Assembly (NCBI GenBank): GCA_024364735.1
Contig: JAGFNQ010000872.1
Span: 124,001-188,000 of the forward strand
From: Boesenbergia rotunda
Lineage: Eukaryota > Streptophyta > Magnoliopsida > Zingiberales > Zingiberaceae
DNA: 64,000 nucleotides
Direction of reading: 5' to 3'
The position numbers were made by a program, and so were the translations under genes. Below the pieces are notes generated by a model. The model ran no database searches, was not told where the DNA came from, and worked only from the letters and a program-made list of their open reading frames with translations. Shown here in pieces: positions 22,750 to 32,451 of this stretch; position 1 is the first letter of the stretch, and every line of letters starts with the position of its first letter.

Positions 22750-23442
22750 TATTGTAATATTATTGAAGTTATTTTAAGTTTGTGTGTTTTATTTGTAGTT
22801 ATTTGTTAGGTTTAAATATCTTAGTATGATTTTTATGTATCTATGAATGTTTTTAAGTTTATGTGTGTTGTATTACCTATGTATTTAAGTGATTATTAGT
22901 AATATTTTGATTTTGTGTCAAGTGTCATTTTTATTTTGTATGTCAACATAATAGATGATGTATTTATATTTATGCATATCAAATTTTTAATTATTTTATT
23001 ATATATTTTTTTAAATTAGTGATATAATTTATAAATTTAATTGTAATTAAAATATGCTTATAAATAAACTATGTTTAATAAAATTAAAATATGTTATTAT
23101 ATTTTTTTAATTTATATTTATAATAAATAATTAATATTATTAAATACTTATGGAAAAAATATTTATTATAAATTAATTTTTATTAATGATATTTATTAGT
23201 AATATAATATGTGTTAATACATATTCTATTTATTATTATATAGTATGATATTTATTATATTTATTCATTATGTTAATAAAATATTAATATCACCAAATTT
23301 GGTGTTGCTACAGTGCAACACCAAATTTGGTGATGTACTGTAGCAACACCAAATTTGGTGTGGAGTTTTGGTGACCGGTTGGAGATAAATGGTGTCAAAA
23401 TGACACCATTTTTGGTGGGATGGTGCTCGGTTGGAGTTGCCC

Positions 23443-24320
23443 TAATATTAAGATTGTGGGCTAGGTTTCGGCCCATAGGTTGATATAGGCTGAAGTTTAC
23501 TCTATAAAGGAAAGGGAAAACCTATTTGACTCTCCCACTCTTCCTCACCGAGTTGGAGCGCCTCAACCCCTCACTTCCCTAGGATTTCGAAGACTTCACC
23601 TAAGCCAAGAAGAACTGTGCCTTGATCGCCATCGAAAAGGCAAGTTCTTATTCCATCTGGGCACTAGTCAAACAATAGTAGGTATGATAATATTAATATG
23701 AGTATAGTGTTTAAAGGTTGATCTTTTGGAACAAAAGCATGGTATATTGTAAGATCTAGGCCTGGTTGTGTGCATGCATGATGTGCGAGTTTTCTCGATG
23801 GATTCGAAACGAGAGGGATTTCGAAAATGTCAAATCTGATTTTCTTTCCTTTTTGTTTTGAAAGATTACATGATATGTTCCATGGTTTCCTGGTATTTAG
23901 TAGGCAGTGTGCGGTTTATGGAAGTAAGGGTGTTTTAGGATTTTTTTTATGCTATATTATCCAACATCTTCCTGCATGAAAGTTATTCCTCTGATGGGAA
24001 AGCTTACGAAGTTTTATGAGTTTTGATTCCTCATTTTCCTTTATTTTTATTAGTTTTATACTTTAAATTTAGAAACTCTTATTTATCAATGGTATACTAG
24101 ACCTTTTGAAACGCTAACCGAAGGTGTTATAGGTATGGTCATAGAGGCTGGATTAGTTGTATGGAATTATTCATTTTTTTTTAATGATCGTTTGAAATTT
24201 TAACCAATTTTGTTGGTGATGTGAACTTGTGCTTTGTTTTGGGTGACATTTGGAATATCTGTAATGGTATTATGAACTTTTAAAACTCTCAGGCAAATGA
24301 GATAGAAAGATTCAAGACTT
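23443..24320. other. LTR interior resumed, with TATA and donor-like signals
   Basis: After the Pong element the sequence holds CTCTATAAAGG (about 23500), a CT-rich leader-like stretch, and a donor-like AAAAGGCAAGTTC at about 23640. AT-rich non-coding DNA follows. No open frame of note is seen. It fits the R/U5 part of the surrounding LTR better than a host gene. Confidence 0.35.
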
Positions 24321-24321
24321 C

Positions 24322-24323
<2 letters not shown>

Positions 24324-24389
<66 letters not shown>
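24324..24389. repeat. (TA)n microsatellite
   Basis: An uninterrupted TA dinucleotide run of about 33 units directly precedes the GC-rich palindromic block. A short TA run (about 25363-25376) follows that block. Confidence 0.95.
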
Positions 24390-24393
<4 letters not shown>

Positions 24394-24489
24394 TCCTCTT
24401 CCGCGATTGCCACGTTGGCCATCCGAATCAACGTTTTCCACCTTTAATTATTTATTTATTTCGGTTGTATTTTCCTTTTCCTCTCGATG

Positions 24490-25365
24490 TTGTCGCCACC
24501 GTGCCTGCCTTGCGCTCGTCTTCTTCCATCGATAAACTGGCTGGGTGGTGGAGGGGGTTGGAGGCGGGCGGGCGGGCGCGGCAGGCGACGGGTGGCGACG
24601 GCCGGCGACAGACGGCTACAGCGACTTCTCATCCTCTCTCTCTCTCTCGTCATCTCTTCTTCTTCCATGAGAAGGACGCGGCAGGCGATGGGCGTTGGCC
24701 GGGTACAGCGGGCGAGAGGCGTCGGCCGGGCGTAGCGAGCGATGGAAGAAGAGAAGACGAGAGAGAGAGAGAGAGAGGATGAGAAGTCGCTTGGAAGAAG
24801 AAGAGAAGACGAGAGAGAGAGAGGATGATAAGTCGTTGTAGCCGTCTTTCGCCGGCCGTCGTCGCCTGCCAGCCATCGCTCGCTACGCCCGGCCGACGCC
24901 TCTTGCCACTATACCCGGCCAATGCCCATCGCCTGCCGCGCCCTTCTCATGGAAGAAGAAGAGAAGACAAGAGAGAGAGAGAGGATAAGAAGTCGCTTGG
25001 AAGAAGAAGAGAAGACGAGAGAGAGAGAGGATGAGAAGTCGCTGGAGCCGTCTGTCGTCGGCCGTTGCCGCCCGTCGCCTGCCAGCCATCGCTCGCTACG
25101 CCCGGACGACGCCTCTCGCCCGCTGTACCGGCCAACGCCCATACCCTGCCGCGCCCTTCTCATGGAAGAAGAAGAGAAGACGAAAGAGAGAGGATGAGAA
25201 GTCGCTTGGAAGGAGAAGAGAAGACGAGAGAGAGAGAGAGGATGAGAAGTCGCTGTAGCTGTCTGTCGCCGCCCGTCGCCTGCCGTGCCCGCCCGCCTCC
25301 AACCCCCTCCACCACGCAGTCCGTTTATCGGTGGAAGAAGACAAGCGCAAGGCAGGCACGGTTAT
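24490..25365. repeat. Large GA/GC-rich imperfect palindrome (foldback-like)
   Basis: The left half reads CGTGCCTGCCTTGCGCTCGT, GGAGGGGGTTGGAGGCGGGC, GACTTCTCATCCTCTCTCTC and GGCAGGCGATGGGCGTTGG. The right half carries the reverse complements in reverse order, with the middle module present two to three times (about 24860-24960, 25075-25160). (GA)n tracts sit at each junction. All its open frames are mirror-image low-complexity readings and no gene is supported. Confidence 0.8.
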
Positions 25366-26038
25366 ATATATATAATGTTTCAGTGTACTTGTGTACTTGT
25401 GATGACATTACGGGATTGGTGCCTCGGGATGAGTCCGGGGAGGGCCTTTCCAAAATAACAAATGTGCATTCTGGCTTTGGCTAGTATGGACTGTACCACA
25501 AGGGTGCTCTAATGATGGTTATCACGTTTGCATCACAGTCATTATCCCAAGGTTATGAAAAATTATTTTGTGATATGTACATGTTCTATGCATGCTATAT
25601 GGTTATATTATGTACCTGCTTCTATATGGAAATGCTTGCTGAGTCTCTAGACTCACCTTGTTTGGATGGTGCAGGTGAGGAAGATGTGAGTCCTGAAATA
25701 ACAAATGACCATGAGGCGGAGTAGTCGAGGAGGCAAGATGGAATGCATGCGCGTTGTCCGGGGACCCCAAGCAACATGTCATGAAACTGCACCTTTTTGT
25801 TTTCTTATTTTGGCGTGTCATAAATTCTCCATTAATGGGTGATACGACGGTTGGACATACGTTTGTTAGAATAAGATAGCATGGTCAAGGAGTATTTGTG
25901 TTTGAATTTTTGCAAGTTATTTCATATTTTAGGGTGAACCTGTTTTTTTTTTCTTCAAGCATTTTCCTAAGGCCTTCTACACTGTCCTACATATAGAGTG
26001 TTAGGCAATGAATGAGGTGTTGGGGATGTTTTAGGAAG

Positions 26039-26565
26039 AAGGTCCCGAGGTTAGCTCGGGAGATAAGACTCTGAGACTGACTCGGGAGAGTGGAGCCCAA
26101 AGATCTGCGTAGGGATAAAAAAATCAAGGTTCAAATATCCTCTCCTCCTTCCAAAACAGAAAAGTCATTAGGTAATTATTATTAACAACGCATGATAATT
26201 AGAGCCTTAATAGTCACAGTGGTCATTACCAAAGGAAGACAGCTGATAAGTAACCGATGATTAAGAAACATAGAGAATGAGGTGGGGATACGTGGGAGGA
26301 AAATGTCAAGTATATAAGATATTTCGGCACCTAGATAAAGGAGGTAAGCTTTTCTGAATTATAGTACTTTGATTCCTCGCTTTTCTTTATAAAAAAAGGA
26401 GTTCTGACTTGAGCGTCGAAGAGGACTCCACCGAAACTTTCGATGCATCCCCTTTGCGCTCGTGTTAATTTCGTAGGTGTCGACGTCTTCTTCCCGTCAT
26501 CGCCACCATGGATTGTGCTTTGGTGATTCATCATCCCGTCGTTCACTTCCGGAATACTATTAATT
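26039..26565 (+). repeat. Older LTR, right part (copy 2 of the window-start LTR)
   Basis: It starts with CCCGAGGTTAGCTCGGGAG-type motifs and passes a TATA-like TATATAAGAT at about 26313. It ends near 26560 in the block GCTCGTGTTAAT...GTGATTCATCATC...CTTCCGGAA, which matches positions 1-130. Non-coding. Confidence 0.45.
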
Positions 26566-27480
26566 TTATATAGAATTTTTTTAATTTCTTAGAATGAACA
26601 TTATTTCTTCCCTTTAAAAATCAATATATATAGATACTCTAATAGAAAGTTTACTTTGTTTTTAACACACATCCCGAGTTTATATTTTTTGATGACTAAA
26701 TTTAAATTTTTTCTTTTCATGTACTTGGCTTCCTAAATTTAAAATTTTAAATCCGCCCTGCTTTACTGCATACATACATCACTATTATCTCTCAATTTGC
26801 TCGGATGTCTCCTAAGAAGCACATACAACTCTACTGTGAATATATATTCAATATCATTATTTATATATATTTTTAAAAATTTTGTATTTTTATTTTAATT
26901 TAGTTTAATATTTTTACTTATTCAAATAATATTATGCATATTTGAATATTAATTTTGCTACTCATTTATAGCGAGGATTTGCTCACTCTTATTTAAACCT
27001 TAAATTGAATGTCTTCAGGTGAATCTGGACGTGAGGGAGGTTTCGATGACTCGTAAAATTGATGGTTCTCGACCGGTATATTTATTGCATACGATAGCCC
27101 AACATAAATATTTGGCAAGTCAAATGAGTCTCTATCGAAGAAGGCCACAGCCCATGCTTCAATTTGATCGCAAAATTGTCTCGGGACGTAATCGAGATTT
27201 GATTTTCGAAAAAATATTCTTTTATACGACAGTCTATTAGATTTCTTCATTTATTTTTTAAAATAATTATTGAATTGGCTGATATTCGAGATTAATGTAT
27301 AATTTTTTTATTAAAATTTAATTAAATTACTAAAGAGATTAAGATTATTATTATTATTCCTTTTCAGTGCGACGTTAATTTTCATTGACATGCGTCGGAT
27401 TATTCAAGTGGACCATGATGGAGACAACTCATCTGTCATTTGTTGACCCTTATAGCTCTTGGTTCACGTAATTGGTATTT
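26566..27480. other. AT-rich intergenic DNA, no gene recognised
   Basis: Mostly AT-rich. A GC-balanced island at 26990-27250 has open frames of 73-85 codons on both strands, but neither resembles a family I know and no splice context supports them. It may be a TE fragment. Confidence 0.4.
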
Positions 27481-27840
27481 ATGAGAACAAATTCTGTTCC
27501 GAAATTCTCTAGTCTCCGTGTTCCAATTCGTCGGCGATGACAGGCGAATCCTCCGATTATCGATCGGATACCACCCTGAAATTCTTTCTGTCTCCGGAGG
27601 CCGCCGTCCCGAACAAAACTATATCCTAAGGAGTACGGTGAACCCGTTGAAATCATCGCAATTGCGATCTCGCCGGATTCACCGTCGAATCCGGCGAGAT
27701 CGCAATTGCGACGATCTCGACCGATTCATTATTCTTTCAGGATATCGTTTGATTGGGGACGACGATCAAAGACTAATGATGGTGTTCGATTGACGATCGG
27801 AAGATTCACCAGTCATCGTCGGCGAGTTAAGACACGGGGA
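27480..27840. mobile_element. Foldback MITE copy alpha with a perfect central hairpin
   Basis: It shares ACAAAACTATATCC, GTGAACCCGTTG and the core GATCGCAATTGCGACGATC with the copies at 29605-29960 and 63186-63500. The centre is a perfect 25-bp stem (27656-27680 pairs with 27687-27711) around the 6-nt loop ACCGTC. The outer ends are degraded and no target duplication could be fixed. Confidence 0.65.
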
Positions 27841-28064
27841 TAGAGAGAATCCCGGGAAAAGGATCCCAGTCGGGTATGATTTAAAATTAATTCCTAACGA
27901 ATAAAAAAATATTTCGTTATGATTTAATTTTTTTTATATAACGAGCCGCGGTATAGTCGGTCCTATGAAAATTTGATTGGCCAAGCCATCCTGTTTGTAG
28001 ACAAATATTCGTCTGTTTTTTTTTTCTCAATTTCTTACTTGATTTTTTTCCACTTGGTTTTAAT

Positions 28065-28513
28065 TAGGGGTGTAATGAATCGTAATTTGAGTTCTAACTT
28101 AGTTCATTATTTTTAGACTCGAGCTCGAACTCGAATTCGATTCAAACTGTAGTTCTTAAATTCAAATTCAGCTCATAATAAAATTAAATAGTTCAAATTC
28201 GATTGAAAAAAATCATTTAAAAATTAAACGAGTTTAATTTGAACTCGTTTAAAATAAATAATTATAATAATTAATAATATATTATTTATATTTTTTTTGA
28301 TATTTAATTATATTTGTATATACAATAAGATGAATGAGTGTCTTTTGTATTAACAAATACGTTCGTGAGCCTTTAAATAAACATGTTCGCGAGCTCGCGA
28401 ATTAAATACTGTTAAGTACGAGCTCGATCTCAACTCGTTATCTTACTCGAACGAACTATTTTTTGAATCGAAATCCAAATAATTCACGAATAACTTAACT
28501 CATTTACATTCCT
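28065..28513. mobile_element. MITE-like element with TAGGGGTGTAATGA ends
   Basis: The left end TAGGGGTGTAATGA and the right end TCATTTACATTCCTA are imperfect inverted repeats of a type scattered through plant genomes. The interior contains repeated GAACTCGTT and CTCGAACTCG motifs and no coding capacity. Its TSD is ambiguous (TA). Confidence 0.5.
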
Positions 28514-28745
28514 AATTCTAGCATGGACTTAGACAGATTCTCCGATGGATAAAGTAGCCCTCGTAACTAGATTGAGTTGGTCATAGAATTGTTAAATTTA
28601 CTAAGGATTGATTCTCGTACCAGAGATTTCATAGATAATCAACCTATAATATTTCTAGTGTACTCTAGAAAAACCGTTAAGAATTGATTCTCAATTAAAT
28701 TAAAAAAAAGCCCTCCTCCCATATCTGTTTGAAAAACGCACGAGC

Positions 28746-28991
28746 CATGGGGGCTATGGTACAGCAGTAGGGTAGTTAGTCGCTATCTCAGGCATCCGTG
28801 ATTCGATCCCCAGCTACGGTGTATTTATAGGAATTTTTCCTTTAAATGGGGGGCGAACCCTGGGACGCTGGGCTTCTAGATCGCCCACTACGAGCGCTTC
28901 CCGATTTACCCTGGTGGCCGGTCGGAAACTTCCGTATGGCCGGGCCAGTCACCCGAGGTTGGTTAAAAAACCTCGTTAATCATTTTTTTTT
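28746..28991 (+). mobile_element. tRNA-derived SINE, copy 1 of a tandem trimer
   Basis: The head is tRNA-like: a box A-like GGTACAGCAGTAGGG and a box B GATTCGATCCC 40 bp later, as needed for an internal pol III promoter. The body runs GGGACGCTGGGCTTCTAG, CGATTTACCCTGG and CGAGGTTGGTTAAAAAACC to a terminal T-run. GAAAAACGCACGAG precedes it and GAAAGACGCACGAG follows it. Confidence 0.85.
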
Positions 28992-29005
28992 GAAAGACGC
29001 ACGAG

Positions 29006-29250
29006 AGCCTCCGGGGCTATGGTGCAGGGTGGGGGACTAATTGTTATCCAGGCATCCGCGGTTCGATCCCCAGCTACGGCGTATTTGCAGGAATTTTTCC
29101 TCCAAATAGGGGCAAACCCTGGGACGCTGGACTTCTAGACCGCCCACTGTGAGCGTTTCTCGATTTACCCTGACGGCCGGTGGGAAACTTCCGTGAGACC
29201 AGGCCGGTCGCTCGAGGTTGGTTGAAAAAACCTCGTTAATCGTTTTTTTT
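29006..29250 (+). mobile_element. tRNA-derived SINE, copy 2 of a tandem trimer
   Basis: Same structure as the preceding copy: GGGGCTATGGTGCAGGGTGG head, box B GGTTCGATCCCC, GGGACGCTGGACTTCTAG body and a T-run at 29243-29250. It is preceded and followed by GAAAGACGCACGAG. It has the best-preserved box B of the three. Confidence 0.85.
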
Positions 29251-29264
29251 GAAAGACGCACGAG

Positions 29265-29518
29265 ATGCCTCCGGGATTGTATTGTATCGGAAGAGCGACT
29301 AATTATTATCTCAGACATCCGCGGTTTGATCTCTAATTATATCGTATTTTATAGGAATTTTTCTTCTAAATGTGATGCGAACCCTGGGAGTCAGGGACAC
29401 TGGACTTTTGGACCGTCCGCCGCGAATACTTTCCGATTTACTCTGAGGTCAATGGAAAATTTTATAGGACCGAGTCGATCGTCCGAGATTAAAAACCCTC
29501 CTTAAATTTTTTTTTTTT
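29265..29518 (+). mobile_element. tRNA-derived SINE, copy 3 of a tandem trimer (most diverged)
   Basis: The head GCCTCCGGGATTGTATTG and box B GGTTTGATCTCT have decayed; the body keeps CCCTGGGAGTC...GACTTTTGGACCG and the tail is a long T-run to 29517. The following ATAAGATGCACTAGA is a weak match to the 14-bp linker that precedes each copy. Confidence 0.75.
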
Positions 29519-29604
29519 ATAAGATGCACTAGATACGTTTCACCAAATACGATGGGTACGATAAAATCACAAAGGGAAATGATTTTAAGAGTGAATTTGG
29601 GAGA

Positions 29605-29960
29605 GTGAAAATTATAGTGAATGATGTGTAATTAATGTGTACATGTTCGATCGTCGATCGAACACCACCGGCGGCCTCTGATTGCCATCCCGAATCAAAC
29701 TATACCTTGAGAGGACGGTGAACTCGTCAGGATCGCAGGCAATAGTGAACCCATCGAAATCGACGGTCAATGATGCGAGATCGCAATTGTGGCGATCCCC
29801 GACGGGTTCACCGTGCCCTCCAGGGTATAGTTTGGTTCGGAGCGGCGGCCGAAGGCCGCCGGTAGTGTCCGATCGACGATCGGACGTCGGACGTGCCGTC
29901 GATTGACGGTCAAAATTTTCACTGAGGCATTCATTTTCACTATGCGTATCATTACTCAAT
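29605..29960. mobile_element. Foldback MITE copy beta
   Basis: Long inverted arms: GATCGTCGATCGAACACCAC and AATCAAACTATACC on the left, GGTATAGTTTGGTTCGG and GTCCGATCGACGATCGGAC on the right. The outer part also pairs (AGTGAAAATTATAGTGAATG with GCATTCATTTTCACTATGC). It is homologous along its length to 63186-63500 and in its core to 27480-27840. No coding capacity. Confidence 0.75.
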
Positions 29961-30876
29961 AACAAAATACTAAAAAGAATAATAAATAAATATTTTAAGA
30001 GATACTTTTAAATATTTATAAATTGTGTTTTAGATAAAAAAAAATTAGAAAAAAAAACGCCGTGGACTTTTTGATTATTTCGGTGATGATCGCGCTTACA
30101 TAATTAGGGAAGCCAACTGGGCAAGAAAAGGAAACATCCTCAATTACAGCTCACTAGCCTTACAATTACGACTGTTCACACATGCCGCAAAGTTGCCGGT
30201 CAAACCGATCGCGTCGCGTCTATTTCATTCCGTTCGGATGGAAAATCAAATCCAGTCCGCCGTTCCTCCGCCCACCGCCCGCCACGTGTTCCTTTCCCAC
30301 TTTCAACCCTGCGCGACGACCGGCCACCGCCATTTCCATGTGCCCTGGTCGAAAGGCCAGCGCCAGCCCACGCCGCGTCGCCTTCTCCGCGTAGAGGTAG
30401 GAAGGAAGAAGGAAGGAGGAGGAGGCGCAGCGCACCAACACGCAACCCTCCCTCCGTCGCATGCTCCGCGCGTTCGGTTTGACTAATCTATCCCGCGGCG
30501 CGTGTCGTCACGCATGAGTCATCGTCTGCCGCAGCCGCTTTGTCGCGTTGCGGCCGCTATCGTGTTCCGCGTTGGTTTCTCCGTTTGCCTGCCTCGCCTG
30601 CCCTCCTGCCTGCCATTACTGGAAGCGTCTTCTCGACGAGGCACGAGGTAGCCTTCCTTGAAACGCCTCCCAAAAACAAACCGCGTCCACACGGCTTCCG
30701 GTCAGCCCGCGGCGCAGACATATATACCATTCGAGTTCACATTCGGTGGGTGGGTGGGTGGATGGTCTTGACTTCTCCGTCTAAATTCCTCTTCTTGATC
30801 TTTTTCTGCCCTCCGCCTGGCGCCTCCGTCGATCGGTCCGTCGAATTGAGACTTTGGGGTTTTTTTTTTTCATTGT
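29960..30876 (+). promoter_or_regulatory. Upstream region of the ALP1-like gene with TATA box
   Basis: After AT-rich DNA (to about 30110) the sequence becomes GC-rich. TATATACC at 30721-30728 lies 150 bp before the ATG and is the best TATA candidate; the leader would contain CT- and T-rich stretches. Open frames here on either strand are composition artefacts of GC-rich DNA. Confidence 0.45.
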
Positions 30877-32451
30877 ATGAATAGGCAACCGGCCGCCGCT
30901 GCCGCCGCCGCCGTCGAAGACGACTTCTCCTTCTACATCTCCTTCTTTCAGGATTCAACCTCCGGCTCCGCTGCTGCGCCCAAGCCGTGTTCCGATATGC
31001 CCAAGGGCGGGCGGAAGCGGGATGCGGGCGGTAGCGACGCCTCCGACGAGAGGCGGAGGAAGAAGCGGAAGTCAATCGCCACTCTGCTGACCTCCATCGC
31101 CGCTATGGACGCGCAGGAGGAGTCCGAGCGGCGCGAATCGGATGTGGCCTCCAGCCGCGAATTATCCCTCCTTGAGGAGAATCACCAGCGGAAGAGCGAG
31201 GCGATGCTCGATTCCTACTCCCGCATCCAGGACAATTTCTCCGCCGTCGACGACGAAGCGGATACCCTTCGATCGAAGCACGCCCGCCTGGTTTCGTCCG
31301 CCGTTGCCGTTGCTGCTGCGGTTACTGCTTCCGCGGAGGGAGACGCCGGCTCCAGCGCTGCAGGTGCTGGAGGGGCGGGCGGTCACCAACAGAGGCGTCT
31401 TTGGGTGAAGGATCGGTCGCGAGCATGGTGGGATCAGTGCAATCACCCAAACTTCCCCGAGATCGAGTTCCGGAAGGCTTTTCGGATGGGGCGTGCCACG
31501 TTCGACATGATCTGCGACGAGCTTGGCTCTGCGGTGGCGAAGGAGGACACGATGCTCCGAGCCGCGATCCCAGTCCGGCAGCGGGTGGCGGTTTGCATCT
31601 GGCGGCTGGCCACCGGCGAACCGCTTCGCCTCGTCTCGAAACGGTTCGGGCTTGGCATCTCCACCTGCCACAAGCTCGTACTCGAGGTGTGCAACGCAAT
31701 CAAGACCCTCCTCATGCCGCGCTTCCTCCAGTGGCCCGACGAGGCTGCTGCCCCTGATGTAAAATCCCGCTTCGAGAGCATCTCCGGCATCCCCAATGTG
31801 ATCGGATCCATGTATACCACCCACATCCCGATCATCGCGCCCAAAATTAGCGTGGCTGCCTACTTCAATCGCCGGCACACGGAGCGAAATCAAAAGACCT
31901 CCTACTCGATCACCGTCCAAGGGGTCGTAGATCCAGACGGGGTGTTCGCCGACGTCTGCATCGGCTGGCCAGGTTCGATGCCCGATGACCAAGTACTCGA
32001 GAAATCGGCTCTGCACCAGAGGGCTGCCGCAGGGATGCTCAAGAACACATGGATTGTCGGCAGCTCAGGTTACCCTCTCACGGATTGGGTCCTGGTGCCA
32101 TACACCCACCAAAACCTAACTTGGACGCAGCACGCCTTCAACGAGAAGATCGGCGAGGTGCAGCGTATTGCTCGAGAAGCCTTCGCGAGGTTGAAGGGGC
32201 GGTGGACGTGCTTGCAGAAGCGAACTGAAGTCAAGCTGCAGGATTTGCCAGTCGTCATTGGCGCTTGCTGCGTGCTGCACAACATCTGTGAGCTGAGGAA
32301 AGAGGAGATGGAGCCGGATCTCAGATACGAACTGGTGGACGATGAGATGGTGCCGGAGAACAGCATTCGATCGGTGAGTGCGTCGCAGGCCAGAGAGAAC
32401 ATTGCCCATAATCTATTGCATCACGGCCTCGCAGGCACGGCTTTCTTTTAG
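30877..32451 (+). CDS. Domesticated PIF/Harbinger transposase, ALP1-like nuclear protein
   Basis: Single-exon, 524 aa. It belongs to the plant-conserved group of Harbinger-derived host proteins related to ALP1, a Polycomb-associated protein, and is closest in my recollection to the Arabidopsis proteins At5g12010/At4g29780. N-terminus: Ala-rich, then a basic nuclear-localisation-like run (RRRKKRKS, about residue 60) and an acidic/helical segment (about 85-130). A helix-turn-helix region follows (RQRVAVCIWRLATGEPLRLV, about 225-250), then the DDE_Tnp_4 fold (about 285-475). The first catalytic Asp is replaced: the site reads NVIGSMYTTHIPI, where active enzymes have IDGTH-type motifs. The second Asp is kept in GSMPDDQVLEKS. 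The catalytic triad is therefore incomplete and nuclease activity is unlikely. No inverted repeats or target duplications flank it, it has no ORF1 partner, and codon use is host-like and GC-rich. The ATG at 30877 follows a T-rich leader. Confidence 0.9.
   Translation: MNRQPAAAAAAAVEDDFSFYISFFQDSTSGSAAAPKPCSDMPKGGRKRDAGGSDASDERRRKKRKSIATLLTSIAAMDAQEESERRESDVASSRELSLLEENHQRKSEAMLDSYSRIQDNFSAVDDEADTLRSKHARLVSSAVAVAAAVTASAEGDAGSSAAGAGGAGGHQQRRLWVKDRSRAWWDQCNHPNFPEIEFRKAFRMGRATFDMICDELGSAVAKEDTMLRAAIPVRQRVAVCIWRLATGEPLRLVSKRFGLGISTCHKLVLEVCNAIKTLLMPRFLQWPDEAAAPDVKSRFESISGIPNVIGSMYTTHIPIIAPKISVAAYFNRRHTERNQKTSYSITVQGVVDPDGVFADVCIGWPGSMPDDQVLEKSALHQRAAAGMLKNTWIVGSSGYPLTDWVLVPYTHQNLTWTQHAFNEKIGEVQRIAREAFARLKGRWTCLQKRTEVKLQDLPVVIGACCVLHNICELRKEEMEPDLRYELVDDEMVPENSIRSVSASQARENIAHNLLHHGLAGTAFF

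Larger units (their letters stand above)
18743..23442. mobile_element. Pong-like PIF/Harbinger DNA transposon, 4,700 bp
   Basis: TAA target duplications lie at 18740-18742 and 23443-23445. The ends are GACCATCTCCAACCATTAAC and, reverse-complemented from the right, GGGCAACTCCAACCGAGCAC. Both element genes are present: a DDE transposase on the minus strand and a Myb/SANT-type ORF1 on the plus strand, transcribed divergently. Between them is a seven-unit minisatellite. Subterminal regions carry repeated palindromes ACACCAAATTTGGTGT. The element is structurally complete but its transposase is broken. Confidence 0.92.
18543..26033. mobile_element. Probable gypsy-type solo LTR containing nested insertions
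   Basis: The left edge TGTAAGATACGG looks like the start of a Tekay/Del-type LTR. On the right, GTGTTAGGCAATGAATGAGG then GTTTTA at 26033 resembles the end of such LTRs. Flanks are CGAAG (18538-18542) and GGAAG (26034-26038), a one-mismatch 5-bp duplication. Removing the Pong-like element leaves about 2.8 kb, including a TATA-like CTCTATAAAGG near 23500 and an internal intron-like block. No gag-pol is present. The boundary on the right is the least certain part. Confidence 0.45.

Noticed and set aside
24456..25484. Many overlapping frames of 60-140 codons on both strands
   Set aside because: They arise from (GA)n and GC-rich modules of a palindrome. The same peptides appear on both strands.
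26993..27250. 85-codon minus frame and 73-codon plus frame
   Set aside because: Not recognisable, no splice or promoter context, and open on both strands. Left as unclassified DNA.
31162..32016. 284-codon antisense frame
   Set aside because: Mirror of the GC-rich ALP1-like gene, whose sense frame is conserved over 500 residues.
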